Shown here in pieces: positions 5,643 to 11,497 of a stretch of 11,497 nucleotides of DNA (positions are counted from its first letter, which is position 1; each line of letters starts with the position of its first letter). A program made the position numbers and the translations under genes. Origin of the DNA: Acidobacteriota bacterium (GTDB lineage Bacteria > Acidobacteriota > Blastocatellia > Pyrinomonadales > Pyrinomonadaceae). The DNA lies in contig QHXE01000139.1 of NCBI GenBank assembly GCA_003222835.1, forward strand, positions 1-11,497. The letters run 5' to 3'. Below the pieces are notes generated by a model. That model had not been told where the DNA came from, did not search any database, and saw nothing but the letters and a program-made list of their open reading frames with translations.

Positions 5643-6410
5643 ATGACTATCGCCCCTATCATCTTAAGGAAAGCTCTGCTCGTCGCCGTCGCTTCATATC
5701 TGATTTTGGGAATATTCGGCTGTCGTCGGGGCGCTAAAAACACGAATCCCAATCTCTCGCCTTCGGGCGGCAGCGAGTCCGAGAGCGAACGCTCAAGGCA
5801 CGAGCAAACACTTATTGATCAGGGAAAGGAGTTCTACAAGAACGATCAGGACGAGCAGGCCGTGGCGGCTTTTCAGGAAGCGATTCGCCTTAACCCTGAT
5901 TTGGCTGAAGCGCATCTGCGCCTGGGAATGGCCTATGCTGCTCTCGAAAGGAAACCGGAAGCGGACGAGTCATATAAGAAAGCAGTGGAGCTTTTCAAGA
6001 AGCGAGTACAGGCTGATCCGAAGGACGCGGAGAGTTTCTTTTATTTGGGAGAGGCGCACAGTTTCCTGCGTCAGGACGAAGATGCCGCGCGCGCTTACCG
6101 GCAGGCAACGCGCCTCAAGCCTGACGACGAAGAGTCGTTCTATAAACTCGGCAAGGCCGAGACTAAGTTGGCCCACTACCCTGAAGCCGTGGCTGCGTTT
6201 CAGAAGGCACTGGAACTCGATCCAAACGATTCGCGCGCCAGTGATGGTCTTGAGAATGCGCAGGAAGGCGCACAGCGAATCAGAGAAGGCAAGAAGCACG
6301 CGGAAGAGATGATGAAGAAGCAGCAGGCGAATGCGAATGCGAACGGCAATACAAGCTCTAACTCTAGCGCCAAACCTACCCCGAAACGCACTCCGTCAAA
6401 GCCCTGGTAA
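5643..6410 (+). CDS. TPR-repeat lipoprotein
   Basis: From ATG 5643 the product is 255 aa. It begins with a hydrophobic signal segment (about 11-26) ending in a lipobox-like IFGC, with the lipid-modified Cys at 27. A Ser/Glu-rich linker follows, then about four tetratricopeptide repeats (roughly 54-87, 88-121, 128-161 and 162-196), recognisable by patterns such as A-x-x-x-F-x-x-A-I-x-L-x-P. The tail is charged and then Ala/Asn-, Ser- and Pro/Lys-rich (210-255). I prefer this start because the longer frame from 5418 would run through the terminator at 5524-5566 and bury the signal peptide. It is probably a membrane-anchored periplasmic protein that scaffolds protein-protein contacts; no specific partner can be named. 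Transcription is likely independent of glmM. Confidence 0.85.
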   Translation: MTIAPIILRKALLVAVASYLILGIFGCRRGAKNTNPNLSPSGGSESESERSRHEQTLIDQGKEFYKNDQDEQAVAAFQEAIRLNPDLAEAHLRLGMAYAALERKPEADESYKKAVELFKKRVQADPKDAESFFYLGEAHSFLRQDEDAARAYRQATRLKPDDEESFYKLGKAETKLAHYPEAVAAFQKALELDPNDSRASDGLENAQEGAQRIREGKKHAEEMMKKQQANANANGNTSSNSSAKPTPKRTPSKPW

Positions 6411-6424
6411 CAGAAAGCACGCGG

Positions 6425-6430
6425 TATAAT
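6425..6430 (+). promoter_or_regulatory. Consensus -10 box (TATAAT) before the small membrane protein gene
   Basis: A perfect TATAAT begins 14 nt after the TPR gene stop. No good -35 is seen at 16-18 nt upstream. The start would be near 6437, giving a leader of about 40 nt to the ATG at 6476. Confidence 0.4.
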
Positions 6431-6475
6431 AAATCGAACATAATTTCAAAACAGCATTAATCTTGGAGATCTAAA

Positions 6476-6646
6476 ATGGCCACTTACACACCGCCGCCCT
6501 ATTTTCCCCAGAGTTCGCTATCGCCTCCGGATGAGAAGCGCTATCGAAAATTCAAACTGATCATGTTCAGCATCGCCATCATCCTCCTGCTGATTCTCGG
6601 TGGTGTGATCGCCGGCATGATTTATCTGTTTAAGTCGTTATTCTGA
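6476..6646 (+). CDS. 56-aa single-pass membrane protein, unknown function
   Basis: ATG at 6476 is preceded by GGAGA (6465-6469), 6 nt away, the best Shine-Dalgarno of the plus-strand genes here. The product starts with a Pro/Tyr-rich cytoplasmic-type segment (TPPPYFPQSS, 5-14), then a basic juxtamembrane patch KRYRKFK (21-27), then one long hydrophobic helix (about 28-52, FSIAIILLLILGGVIAGMIYLF) and a short KSLF end. The positive patch before the helix predicts an N-in topology. It has its own consensus -10, so it may be transcribed apart from the TPR gene. I do not recognise a family. Pro-rich N-termini joined to a single helix are common in small Acidobacteria proteins, but that is only an impression. 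It is convergent with the larA-type gene. Confidence 0.7.
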   Translation: MATYTPPPYFPQSSLSPPDEKRYRKFKLIMFSIAIILLLILGGVIAGMIYLFKSLF

Positions 6647-6692
6647 AGTAAGTTCGAGAAGCGGAGGAGATTGATTTCCCAGCATTAGAAGG

Positions 6693-7970
6693 TTAATTGA
6701 GCACAGGTAACAACGCCGCACCCCTGGGAATTACGTAGCCTCTTGCATCTTGTCCGACATCCGCCAGTGCCTCGCCCAATGATCGAACCGGAACCATGCG
6801 CATCCGGCGAACCTCATCGTCACCAAGCTCGCTAAGAAGGTAAACGCGAAAGCGCTCGGTTTTCGTCAGCAACGCCCAGGCAGTCTGTCCGTTAACTTCG
6901 TAGGAGTCTCGTAGGCGGCTCTCCAATGCGCGCGAGTCAGGGGAATCGAACCACTTCAAAAAATCTGCTCGTCCTAAACCATCCCGGCATTCCGCTAACA
7001 GAATGATCGCACCACCCTTGACGCACGCTTCCGCGGCCATGTCCAGGGCTTTATGAGCCTGAATCATATTGATATCGTAAGGCGACCCACCGCAACTAAC
7101 GATTACAACTTCTCGTTTTGACCTGATTTGCTCTGTGTGCGACGACGAGTAAACGTCGCAGGCTCGGCGGTGTGTGGCGCGCCAATGCCCGGCAAAAACC
7201 TGTTCGACTCGGCCGCGCTCATCCACGATTGCGTTGACTAGAAAAGCCGGATCAACCATTGCGGCGATGCGTTCGCACGCCTCGTTGACGGCGTTGCCTT
7301 GCAGAAGACCCGCGCCGACGCCGGCGCGACGGCCTCCACGTTCGAAATCCAACGCGAGCATGTGCGTGGCTTCGATCGTCTGCGCCGAAGTCAAGCCTGG
7401 ACAAATTGATTTGCGCCCGCCGCTAAAGCCGGCGAAATAATGAAAGCCAACGGCGCCGGTGAGGATTATTTTCGAAAAATCTTTCAGCGCGCGATTGACT
7501 TCGATGGGCATGCCGTCTTCCATGGCGCCGAGCTGGACCAAATGAGAGAGATCGTACGCGTCATGATCGATTGTGCGGATGCGTTGCGCAATGAAAGGTG
7601 TGAGCAGTTCGATTTTTTCATCCGGACGGACAGCGCGATGAATGCCGGTGGCGAATATGATCGCAATGTCTGAGGGCTGAATCCCGTTCTGGATCAGGCG
7701 ACGAACCAATAAGTTGATAATTTGAGCGCCCCCCGTTGCGCGCGTTGCATCCGACGCGACAATCAGGACAGTATGGCCCGGCGCGATCAAACCTTCGAGT
7801 GGTGAGGAATCAATCGGAGCGTCGAATGCGGCTCCGATCTCGGAATCGGACAACGGCTGGGCCGGCGGTACCTGCGGCGCCAGTATGTCAAAGCAGGCGC
7901 TGTCGTAATTGAATTGGATGGAGCCGTGTCCGTAACCGAGTTCTATCGTTGGCAATAGTGCCGGTTTCAT
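6693..7970 (-). CDS. larA: LarA-family nickel-pincer racemase (lactate racemase-like, DUF2088)
   Basis: The 425-aa product matches LarA, which racemises lactate with a Ni-pincer (NPN) cofactor; relatives act on other 2-hydroxy acids. Key residues map with a constant +3 offset from Lactobacillus LarA. His111 (TGIHR) and His177 (GFHYF) correspond to the catalytic pair H108/H174. Lys187 (SGGRK) corresponds to cofactor-bound K184, and His203 (EATHM) to Ni ligand H200. SDATRAT (73-79) matches the substrate-binding D/R segment. It should therefore be a true cofactor-dependent enzyme, but the substrate cannot be fixed. The cofactor enzymes LarB, LarC and LarE are not in the window. Its ATG overlaps the stop of the upstream hexapeptide-protein gene by 4 nt (7967-7970), so the two are translationally coupled. 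Confidence 0.88.
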   Translation of the reverse strand: MKPALLPTIELGYGHGSIQFNYDSACFDILAPQVPPAQPLSDSEIGAAFDAPIDSSPLEGLIAPGHTVLIVASDATRATGGAQIINLLVRRLIQNGIQPSDIAIIFATGIHRAVRPDEKIELLTPFIAQRIRTIDHDAYDLSHLVQLGAMEDGMPIEVNRALKDFSKIILTGAVGFHYFAGFSGGRKSICPGLTSAQTIEATHMLALDFERGGRRAGVGAGLLQGNAVNEACERIAAMVDPAFLVNAIVDERGRVEQVFAGHWRATHRRACDVYSSSHTEQIRSKREVVIVSCGGSPYDINMIQAHKALDMAAEACVKGGAIILLAECRDGLGRADFLKWFDSPDSRALESRLRDSYEVNGQTAWALLTKTERFRVYLLSELGDDEVRRMRMVPVRSLGEALADVGQDARGYVIPRGAALLPVLN

Positions 7971-8482
7971 TTCTGCTCGCTAAGGTACATTCGCGAGTAC
8001 TCAACGTAGTTCTGCCAGTAACTAGCGAGACCGGCAACTTCTTCGTCAGTCAAAGGTCGTTTGACTCGCGCCGGCATTCCCATCACCAGCGAACGTGGCG
8101 GGATGATTGTGCCTGGTGAAATAAGCGAACCGGCGGCCACCAACGACTGCGCCCCGACACGCACGTCATCAAGCACGATTGAGCCAATACCAATTAACGA
8201 TCCGTGTTCAATGTAACAGCCGTGCAGAGTCACGCTATGTCCAACCGTGACTTCCTCTTCGAGAATCGTAGGCTTCTCTCCAGTGCGCGTGTGCAGTACG
8301 CAGTTGTCCTGCACGTTCGTGCGATCGCCGATGCGGATGTAGAACATGTCGCCACGCGCTACTGTGCCGAACCAAATCGATGCCTGATCGCCGACATGCA
8401 CATCGCCGATTATCTGCGCGCTGTCGGCGATAAAAGCCGTGCGGTGAATTTGGGGATGGATGTCGCAAAATGGACGAATCAT
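7967..8482 (-). CDS. Gamma-class carbonic anhydrase-like hexapeptide-repeat protein (YrdA/PaaY family)
   Basis: This 171-aa left-handed beta-helix protein shows the YrdA/PaaY/CaiE pattern: HPQIHRTAFIADSAQIIGDV (9-28), SIWFGTVARGD (35-45), IGDRTNVQDNCVLH (51-64), VGHSVTLHGCYIEHGSLIG (80-98) and the C-terminal VMGMPARVKRPLTDEE. The three zinc-ligand His are at 64, 82 and 87. Length is typical of the family, which lacks the acidic loop of Cam, so carbonic anhydrase activity is uncertain. Homologues are sometimes thioesterase or acyltransferase accessory proteins. It overlaps the LarA-like gene by 4 nt, suggesting a shared expression unit. The ATG at 8482 has no clear Shine-Dalgarno. A metal-binding housekeeping role is the safest reading. 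Confidence 0.9.
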   Translation of the reverse strand: MIRPFCDIHPQIHRTAFIADSAQIIGDVHVGDQASIWFGTVARGDMFYIRIGDRTNVQDNCVLHTRTGEKPTILEEEVTVGHSVTLHGCYIEHGSLIGIGSIVLDDVRVGAQSLVAAGSLISPGTIIPPRSLVMGMPARVKRPLTDEEVAGLASYWQNYVEYSRMYLSEQK

Positions 8483-8516
8483 AATCGGGAGCGATTATGT
8501 TTTAACCGTCAAAGCG

Positions 8517-9173
8517 CTAGAACGAGAAGCTGCCATAGAAGGCGCTGTTCTCGTCGGCTCTTTGCCATGGATCGCTGGTTGTGTGACCGGCGTAGAGAGC
8601 TTTGATCGTATAACCGACTTTGCGCTGGCCCAAAGGAACCAACGGATCGTACCAAACAAGGTTCGGCATGCGGCAGCAAAGATCGTTCGGCATCGCTTCG
8701 ACATTGATCGCCGCGCCCGACGCGCTGACGTCGTAGGTCTTGCCTTCGTGCTTGAAAGTAATCGGAGCGCTTCGTACAGAAATTATGTCACCTAGCGTGG
8801 CTGCGTATCGGTTCTTGAGAGCATTGAGCATCGCAACTTTCTGATCGTGACTCGCGGATTGATCGAGAATTAGCTCAGAGCGACGAGCGGCTTCAAGATT
8901 CCCAAGATTTTCCTCCGAATTGACGATCGCTATCGCGCGCACACCGGTCAGATCTGTTGCATTCCAACTGCCCGAAGTGACGTGCCAGGCCATCAATGCG
9001 TCGCGTCCAGTGGTCACGACCTCGCCGTTGAAGTGACAGGCTCCGGCAAAAACGCTCGCCGTGCGAACTTCGACATAGTCGCCTTGCACACTGGTCTGCT
9101 CAGCTTGTGAAGTAAACGCAAGGGCTGCGAGGCAAACAATCAAACCTGTTGCTACGATCCAAAATCTTTTCAT
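8517..9173 (-). CDS. Exported DUF1326-like protein
   Basis: The 218-aa product starts with a clear Sec signal peptide (KR, then a hydrophobic core to about residue 21, likely cut after SQA at 24). The mature part shows a DUF1326-type pattern: GDYVEVRTASVFAGACHFNG (31-50), GRDALMAWHVTSGSWN (56-71), a VRAIAIV strand, then SELILDQSASHDQKVAML (99-116) and APITF. Mature Cys residues are 46, 166 and 167 (LCCRMP). With nearby His (47, 197) these could bind a metal or form a disulfide. The ATG has an ideal GGAGG (9181-9185) 7 nt upstream. The downstream hexapeptide gene begins 34 nt after its stop, so co-transcription is possible. The biochemical role of DUF1326 is unknown to me. Confidence 0.7.
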   Translation of the reverse strand: MKRFWIVATGLIVCLAALAFTSQAEQTSVQGDYVEVRTASVFAGACHFNGEVVTTGRDALMAWHVTSGSWNATDLTGVRAIAIVNSEENLGNLEAARRSELILDQSASHDQKVAMLNALKNRYAATLGDIISVRSAPITFKHEGKTYDVSASGAAINVEAMPNDLCCRMPNLVWYDPLVPLGQRKVGYTIKALYAGHTTSDPWQRADENSAFYGSFSF

Positions 9174-9218
9174 TTCCGTACCTCCAAAAAAGCTTGCCTT
9201 AGTTTACAACGTCGAAGC

Positions 9219-9470
9219 TCAAAATGCCGAACTGAAGCAAGCACGTCCGCTCACACAAGCGTCGGGATTCACAATGCCGCCATCGGGGCCGATTACCTGT
9301 TGAGTCATTCGGCACCAACAGTGATTGCTGGCGTCCAGGTAATCGGATGCTTCCGTGGGCAAGGCGTCCCGCATGAAAAATTTCTTTGAGCGCAGTGAAG
9401 CGCAGAAAGGGCTTTGCGGCGTCTCGGCCGGCATTAATTCATCAGAGTGTTTGCTCAAATCGATTGCCAT
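9219..9470 (-). CDS. 83-aa Cys-containing protein, unknown function
   Basis: I choose the internal ATG at 9470 because GGGAG (9475-9479) lies 5 nt before it. The longer frame back to 9539 would translate part of the dispersed inverted repeat (HRGTEIHKD). The 83 residues include C23 in FCASLRSKKFF, then HCWC (50-53), GPDGGIVNPDAC (61-72) and SGRACFSSAF (74-83). The C-x-C plus C-x5-C arrangement suggests a small metal site or disulfides, with a compact domain from 28 to 83. It has no signal peptide or membrane helix. Codon use fits its neighbours. I do not recognise a named family; the conserved-looking spacing and good ribosome site argue that it is a real gene. It lies between the DUF1326-like gene and the repeat element. 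Confidence 0.6.
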   Translation of the reverse strand: MAIDLSKHSDELMPAETPQSPFCASLRSKKFFMRDALPTEASDYLDASNHCWCRMTQQVIGPDGGIVNPDACVSGRACFSSAF

Positions 9471-9499
9471 CACGTCTCCCAGCCTCCCCAATGTGCGAT

Positions 9500-9590
9500 C
9501 TTTGTGGATCTCTGTGCCTCTGTGGTTACGATATTCCACGGCGGTTTCACCACAGAGTCACAGAGGTGGTACAGAGGTTCACAGAGAAAG
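9500..9590. repeat. Dispersed inverted repeat of the CACAGAG type
   Basis: The left arm (9500-9526, reading CTCTGTG and CTCTGTGG) is the near reverse complement of the right arm (9549-9590), which repeats CACAGAG-like units (ACCACAGAGTCACAGAGG, then ACAGAGG, CACAGAG). The 22-nt spacer holds ATATTCC. Such CTCTGTG/CACAGAG elements occur in many copies in intergenic DNA of several phyla, in my recollection, and may be mobile palindromic repeats. It sits immediately after the FAD-subunit gene (stop at 9595), where its foldback could also act on the transcript end. Confidence 0.7.
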
Positions 9591-9594
9591 TTTA

Positions 9595-10608
9595 CTAAGT
9601 TGTAACTCCGCCAACTTTCGCCAGCGCGCGACGCACGAGCGTTTGCGTCAATGGAACTTTGTACTTGTTCTTTGCCAGCGGCTCGGCGCCTTCGAGAGCT
9701 ATCTTTGCCGCGTTCGTAAAGAGGTCAGCGCTCGGAGTCTTACCGGTCAAATAGCCTTCGGCTTTTGTCACCCGCCACGGAACCGGAGCTACGCCGCCCA
9801 GAACCAAACGCGCTTCACTGATAGTCTTGTTTGGTCGTTTTGCGACGGCTGCGGCCACGGCAGACATCGCAAAATCCATCGAGTCGCGCTCTTTGAATTT
9901 CAGATATGTCGAGTGCGCGGCAAACTTCGATGCCGGTACCTGGACTTCGGTAATTATTTCGTCATTCTTGAGCACGTTCTCGCGCCGCAGGTTTCCTTCC
10001 GAAGGCAGAGTGAAAAACTTGTCCAGGGCAATCGTACGCTTGCCTTGCGCACCGACTACGAAAATGCTTGCGCCCAACGCGACGAGCATTGGCGCCAAGT
10101 CTGATGGATGGACAATGTAGGATGGACCGCCGCCGAAGATAGCGTGATATTTGTTTTCACCCGTGGCGGCGTAACATTCAGTGCCACCCTTCTTCAAACA
10201 GACGACTTCTTCCAGCCGAAAATACCAACAGCGCGGGCGCTGACAGAGGTTGCCGCCAACTGTTCCCAGATTGCGAATCTGCGGCGTACCCACTGAATGC
10301 GCTGCCTCAGACAAACCGGGAAAGTTGCGACGCACAATCGCATGTTCTTCAAGCTGGGCCAACGTCACCAATGCTCCGATTCGCAATCCGCCTTTGCCGT
10401 CTGCTTCAATCTTATCGAGCCCCCGAATGCCTTTAAGATTGACCACGCGCACGGGGCGCGTGATGTAATCCTTCATCGTCGTCAAAAGATCCTGGCCGCC
10501 GGCGATTGGTCGCGCGGCATCATCGAGATCCGACGCCACTATTGCGGACTTGAGGGCGCTGACGGCTTCGGCGACGGTGCCCGGGCTGATCCACTCGAAA
10601 GTGTTCAT
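9595..10608 (-). CDS. FAD-binding subunit of a xanthine dehydrogenase-family oxidoreductase (PaoB/YagS-like, with Fe-S site)
   Basis: This 337-aa protein passes electrons between the Fe-S subunit and an acceptor through FAD in molybdenum hydroxylases. FAD-binding stretches are PIAGGQDLLTTMK (34-46) and GTPQIRNLGTVGGNLCQ (107-123). After these comes a Cys cluster, C122, C127, C137 and C145 (C-x4-C-x9-C-x7-C in CQRPRCWYFR and CLKKGGTEC). It matches the extra [4Fe-4S] cluster of PaoB and 4-hydroxybenzoyl-CoA reductase HcrB. HAIFGG (155-160) and VHPSD (166-170) are also family marks. The start is set by AAGGAGG (10614-10620), 5 nt before the ATG, which overlaps the stop of the molybdopterin subunit (10605-10608). 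The natural substrate, perhaps an aldehyde, cannot be read from this subunit. Confidence 0.92.
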   Translation of the reverse strand: MNTFEWISPGTVAEAVSALKSAIVASDLDDAARPIAGGQDLLTTMKDYITRPVRVVNLKGIRGLDKIEADGKGGLRIGALVTLAQLEEHAIVRRNFPGLSEAAHSVGTPQIRNLGTVGGNLCQRPRCWYFRLEEVVCLKKGGTECYAATGENKYHAIFGGGPSYIVHPSDLAPMLVALGASIFVVGAQGKRTIALDKFFTLPSEGNLRRENVLKNDEIITEVQVPASKFAAHSTYLKFKERDSMDFAMSAVAAAVAKRPNKTISEARLVLGGVAPVPWRVTKAEGYLTGKTPSADLFTNAAKIALEGAEPLAKNKYKVPLTQTLVRRALAKVGGVTT

Positions 10609-11497
10609 GCGCTCCTCCTTTCACTCATCAGGCCCATCAGGATTTTGTCGGGCGTAATGGGCAGTTCGCGCACGCGCACGCCGCAGGCATTGAAGACGGC
10701 GTTTGCCACCGCGCCGACCGCCGGAATGATTGCGGCTTCCGCGATGCCGATGACGACTTCGCGCGTGTCCTCGTCGTCGATGATGGGAATCATCTCAGGC
10801 ATTTCAAGTGAGCCAGGCAGCTTGTAATCCATGAACGTCGGATTGAGTTGCATGCCGAGATCCGCGTCAATCGTTCGCCCTTCCCAAAGAGCCATACCGA
10901 GCGCCTGGATCATGCCGCCATTGATCTGGCTTTCCATCGTGAGCCGATTAAGCGGCAGCCCACCGTCCTGCACCTGGACCATTTTGATAGGCCGCACTTT
11001 GCCCGTTTCCACGTCAACCTCGACTTCTGCGAAGCAGACACCATGAACACCCCGACTCTGAAGTTCCGAGCGCCAGACGCCGTGTGAGGTGATGCCCGCA
11101 GCCGGCAGCGCTGCACAAGCCTGTTTCCACGCAATCGTTTTTCCGCCACCGCTAACATTGCCGCCCGCAAAAGTGATTTCTTCCGGCTTTGCATTGCCGA
11201 AGAGCGGCGCGATCTTTTCGGCAACCGCAAGACGAGTCTTCACGGCAGCATCTTTCACCGATGGGGACAACGATGCGGCCGTGGTTGAGCCTCCCGAAGA
11301 GTTGGCCGAGCCCAGCTTTGAATTGCCAATCTGTTCGACCACATCTTTAATACCGAGCCCCAACTCTTCGGCGACGATCGCGCGTGTGAACGTTCGCGTG
11401 CCCGTGCCCAAGTCCTGCGTTCCGACAGCAACCACGACCGAGCCATCGCGCGAGACCGTGACATCGACTTTGCATTGATCGTTGCCACCGCCTCCCC
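10605..11497 (-). CDS. Molybdopterin-binding (large) subunit of a xanthine dehydrogenase-family oxidoreductase, partial (5' end beyond right edge)
   Basis: The frame is open to the right edge, so only the C-terminal ~296 residues are visible; any start inside the window is internal. It begins with GGGGNDQCKVDVTVSRDGS, then VVAVGTQDLGTGTRT, SSGGSTTAAS, EVEVDVETGKV, ESQINGGMIQALGMALWEG, LNPTFMDYK and ends with GVRVRELPITPDKIL. These are the Moco-binding segments of PaoC/YagR-type subunits. The catalytic Glu is kept in GIAEAAIIPAVGAVANA (codon at 10737-10739), although the usual GxGE is GIAE here. The enzyme hydroxylates an aldehyde or N-heterocycle at the Mo centre. The small [2Fe-2S] subunit is not in the window. 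It overlaps the FAD-subunit gene by 4 nt; the two clearly form one complex. Confidence 0.93.
   Translation of the reverse strand, partial: GGGGNDQCKVDVTVSRDGSVVVAVGTQDLGTGTRTFTRAIVAEELGLGIKDVVEQIGNSKLGSANSSGGSTTAASLSPSVKDAAVKTRLAVAEKIAPLFGNAKPEEITFAGGNVSGGGKTIAWKQACAALPAAGITSHGVWRSELQSRGVHGVCFAEVEVDVETGKVRPIKMVQVQDGGLPLNRLTMESQINGGMIQALGMALWEGRTIDADLGMQLNPTFMDYKLPGSLEMPEMIPIIDDEDTREVVIGIAEAAIIPAVGAVANAVFNACGVRVRELPITPDKILMGLMSERRSA

Noticed and set aside
9471..9539. Longer start for the 83-aa Cys protein
   Set aside because: These 23 codons come largely from the dispersed inverted repeat and lack a ribosome site; the ATG at 9470 has GGGAG before it.
9355..10104. Plus-strand frame of 249 codons
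   Set aside because: It runs antisense through the dispersed repeat and the FAD-subunit gene, whose motifs are unambiguous.
10297..10827. Plus-strand frame of 176 codons
   Set aside because: Antisense to the two oxidoreductase subunits, with no recognisable domain.

Overview
The window looks like chromosome of a moderately GC-rich Gram-negative bacterium. I infer an acidobacterium (Blastocatellia-like) from the style of the proteins, the cdaA-cdaR-glmM cluster, the lipoprotein and the dispersed CACAGAG-type inverted repeat. No marker gene in the window fixes the taxonomy. There is no phage, transposase or CRISPR array.

Left part (1-2031, all minus strand): a three-gene cluster of the bufferin/MNIO type. 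A 146-aa Cys-rich repeat peptide is followed by a DUF692 multinuclear-iron oxidase (MNIO) and, with a 4-nt overlap, by a DUF2063 (BufC/HvfC-like) partner that runs off the left edge. The peptide has four copies of a G-x-N-x-C-x-G-x-G unit and no signal peptide. It is the best candidate for an undescribed modified-peptide (RiPP) system here. A tRNA-Gln(CTG) with its own promoter lies just upstream on the same strand (2168-2241).

Middle part (2399-6646, plus strand): a promoter, then cdaA (diadenylate cyclase), cdaR (YbbR regulator) and glmM (phosphoglucosamine mutase), the classic c-di-AMP/cell-wall cluster. glmM carries two lesions: its N-terminal coding segment is out of frame, with roughly 50 nt missing, and a perfect 51-bp tandem duplication sits just after the metal-binding loop. 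This means either gene decay or assembly error. Between glmM and the next gene lies a probable structured small RNA (about 5453-5566) with an A-tract, a promoter, three consecutive hairpins and a very strong intrinsic terminator. A TPR lipoprotein and a 56-aa single-pass membrane protein follow.

Right part (6693-11497, all minus strand): a gamma-carbonic-anhydrase-like hexapeptide protein and a LarA-family nickel racemase overlap by 4 nt. Upstream of them are an exported DUF1326-like protein, an 83-aa Cys-containing protein, a dispersed inverted repeat, and the FAD and molybdopterin subunits of a xanthine-dehydrogenase-family (PaoABC/YagTSR-like) oxidoreductase. The molybdopterin gene runs off the right edge.
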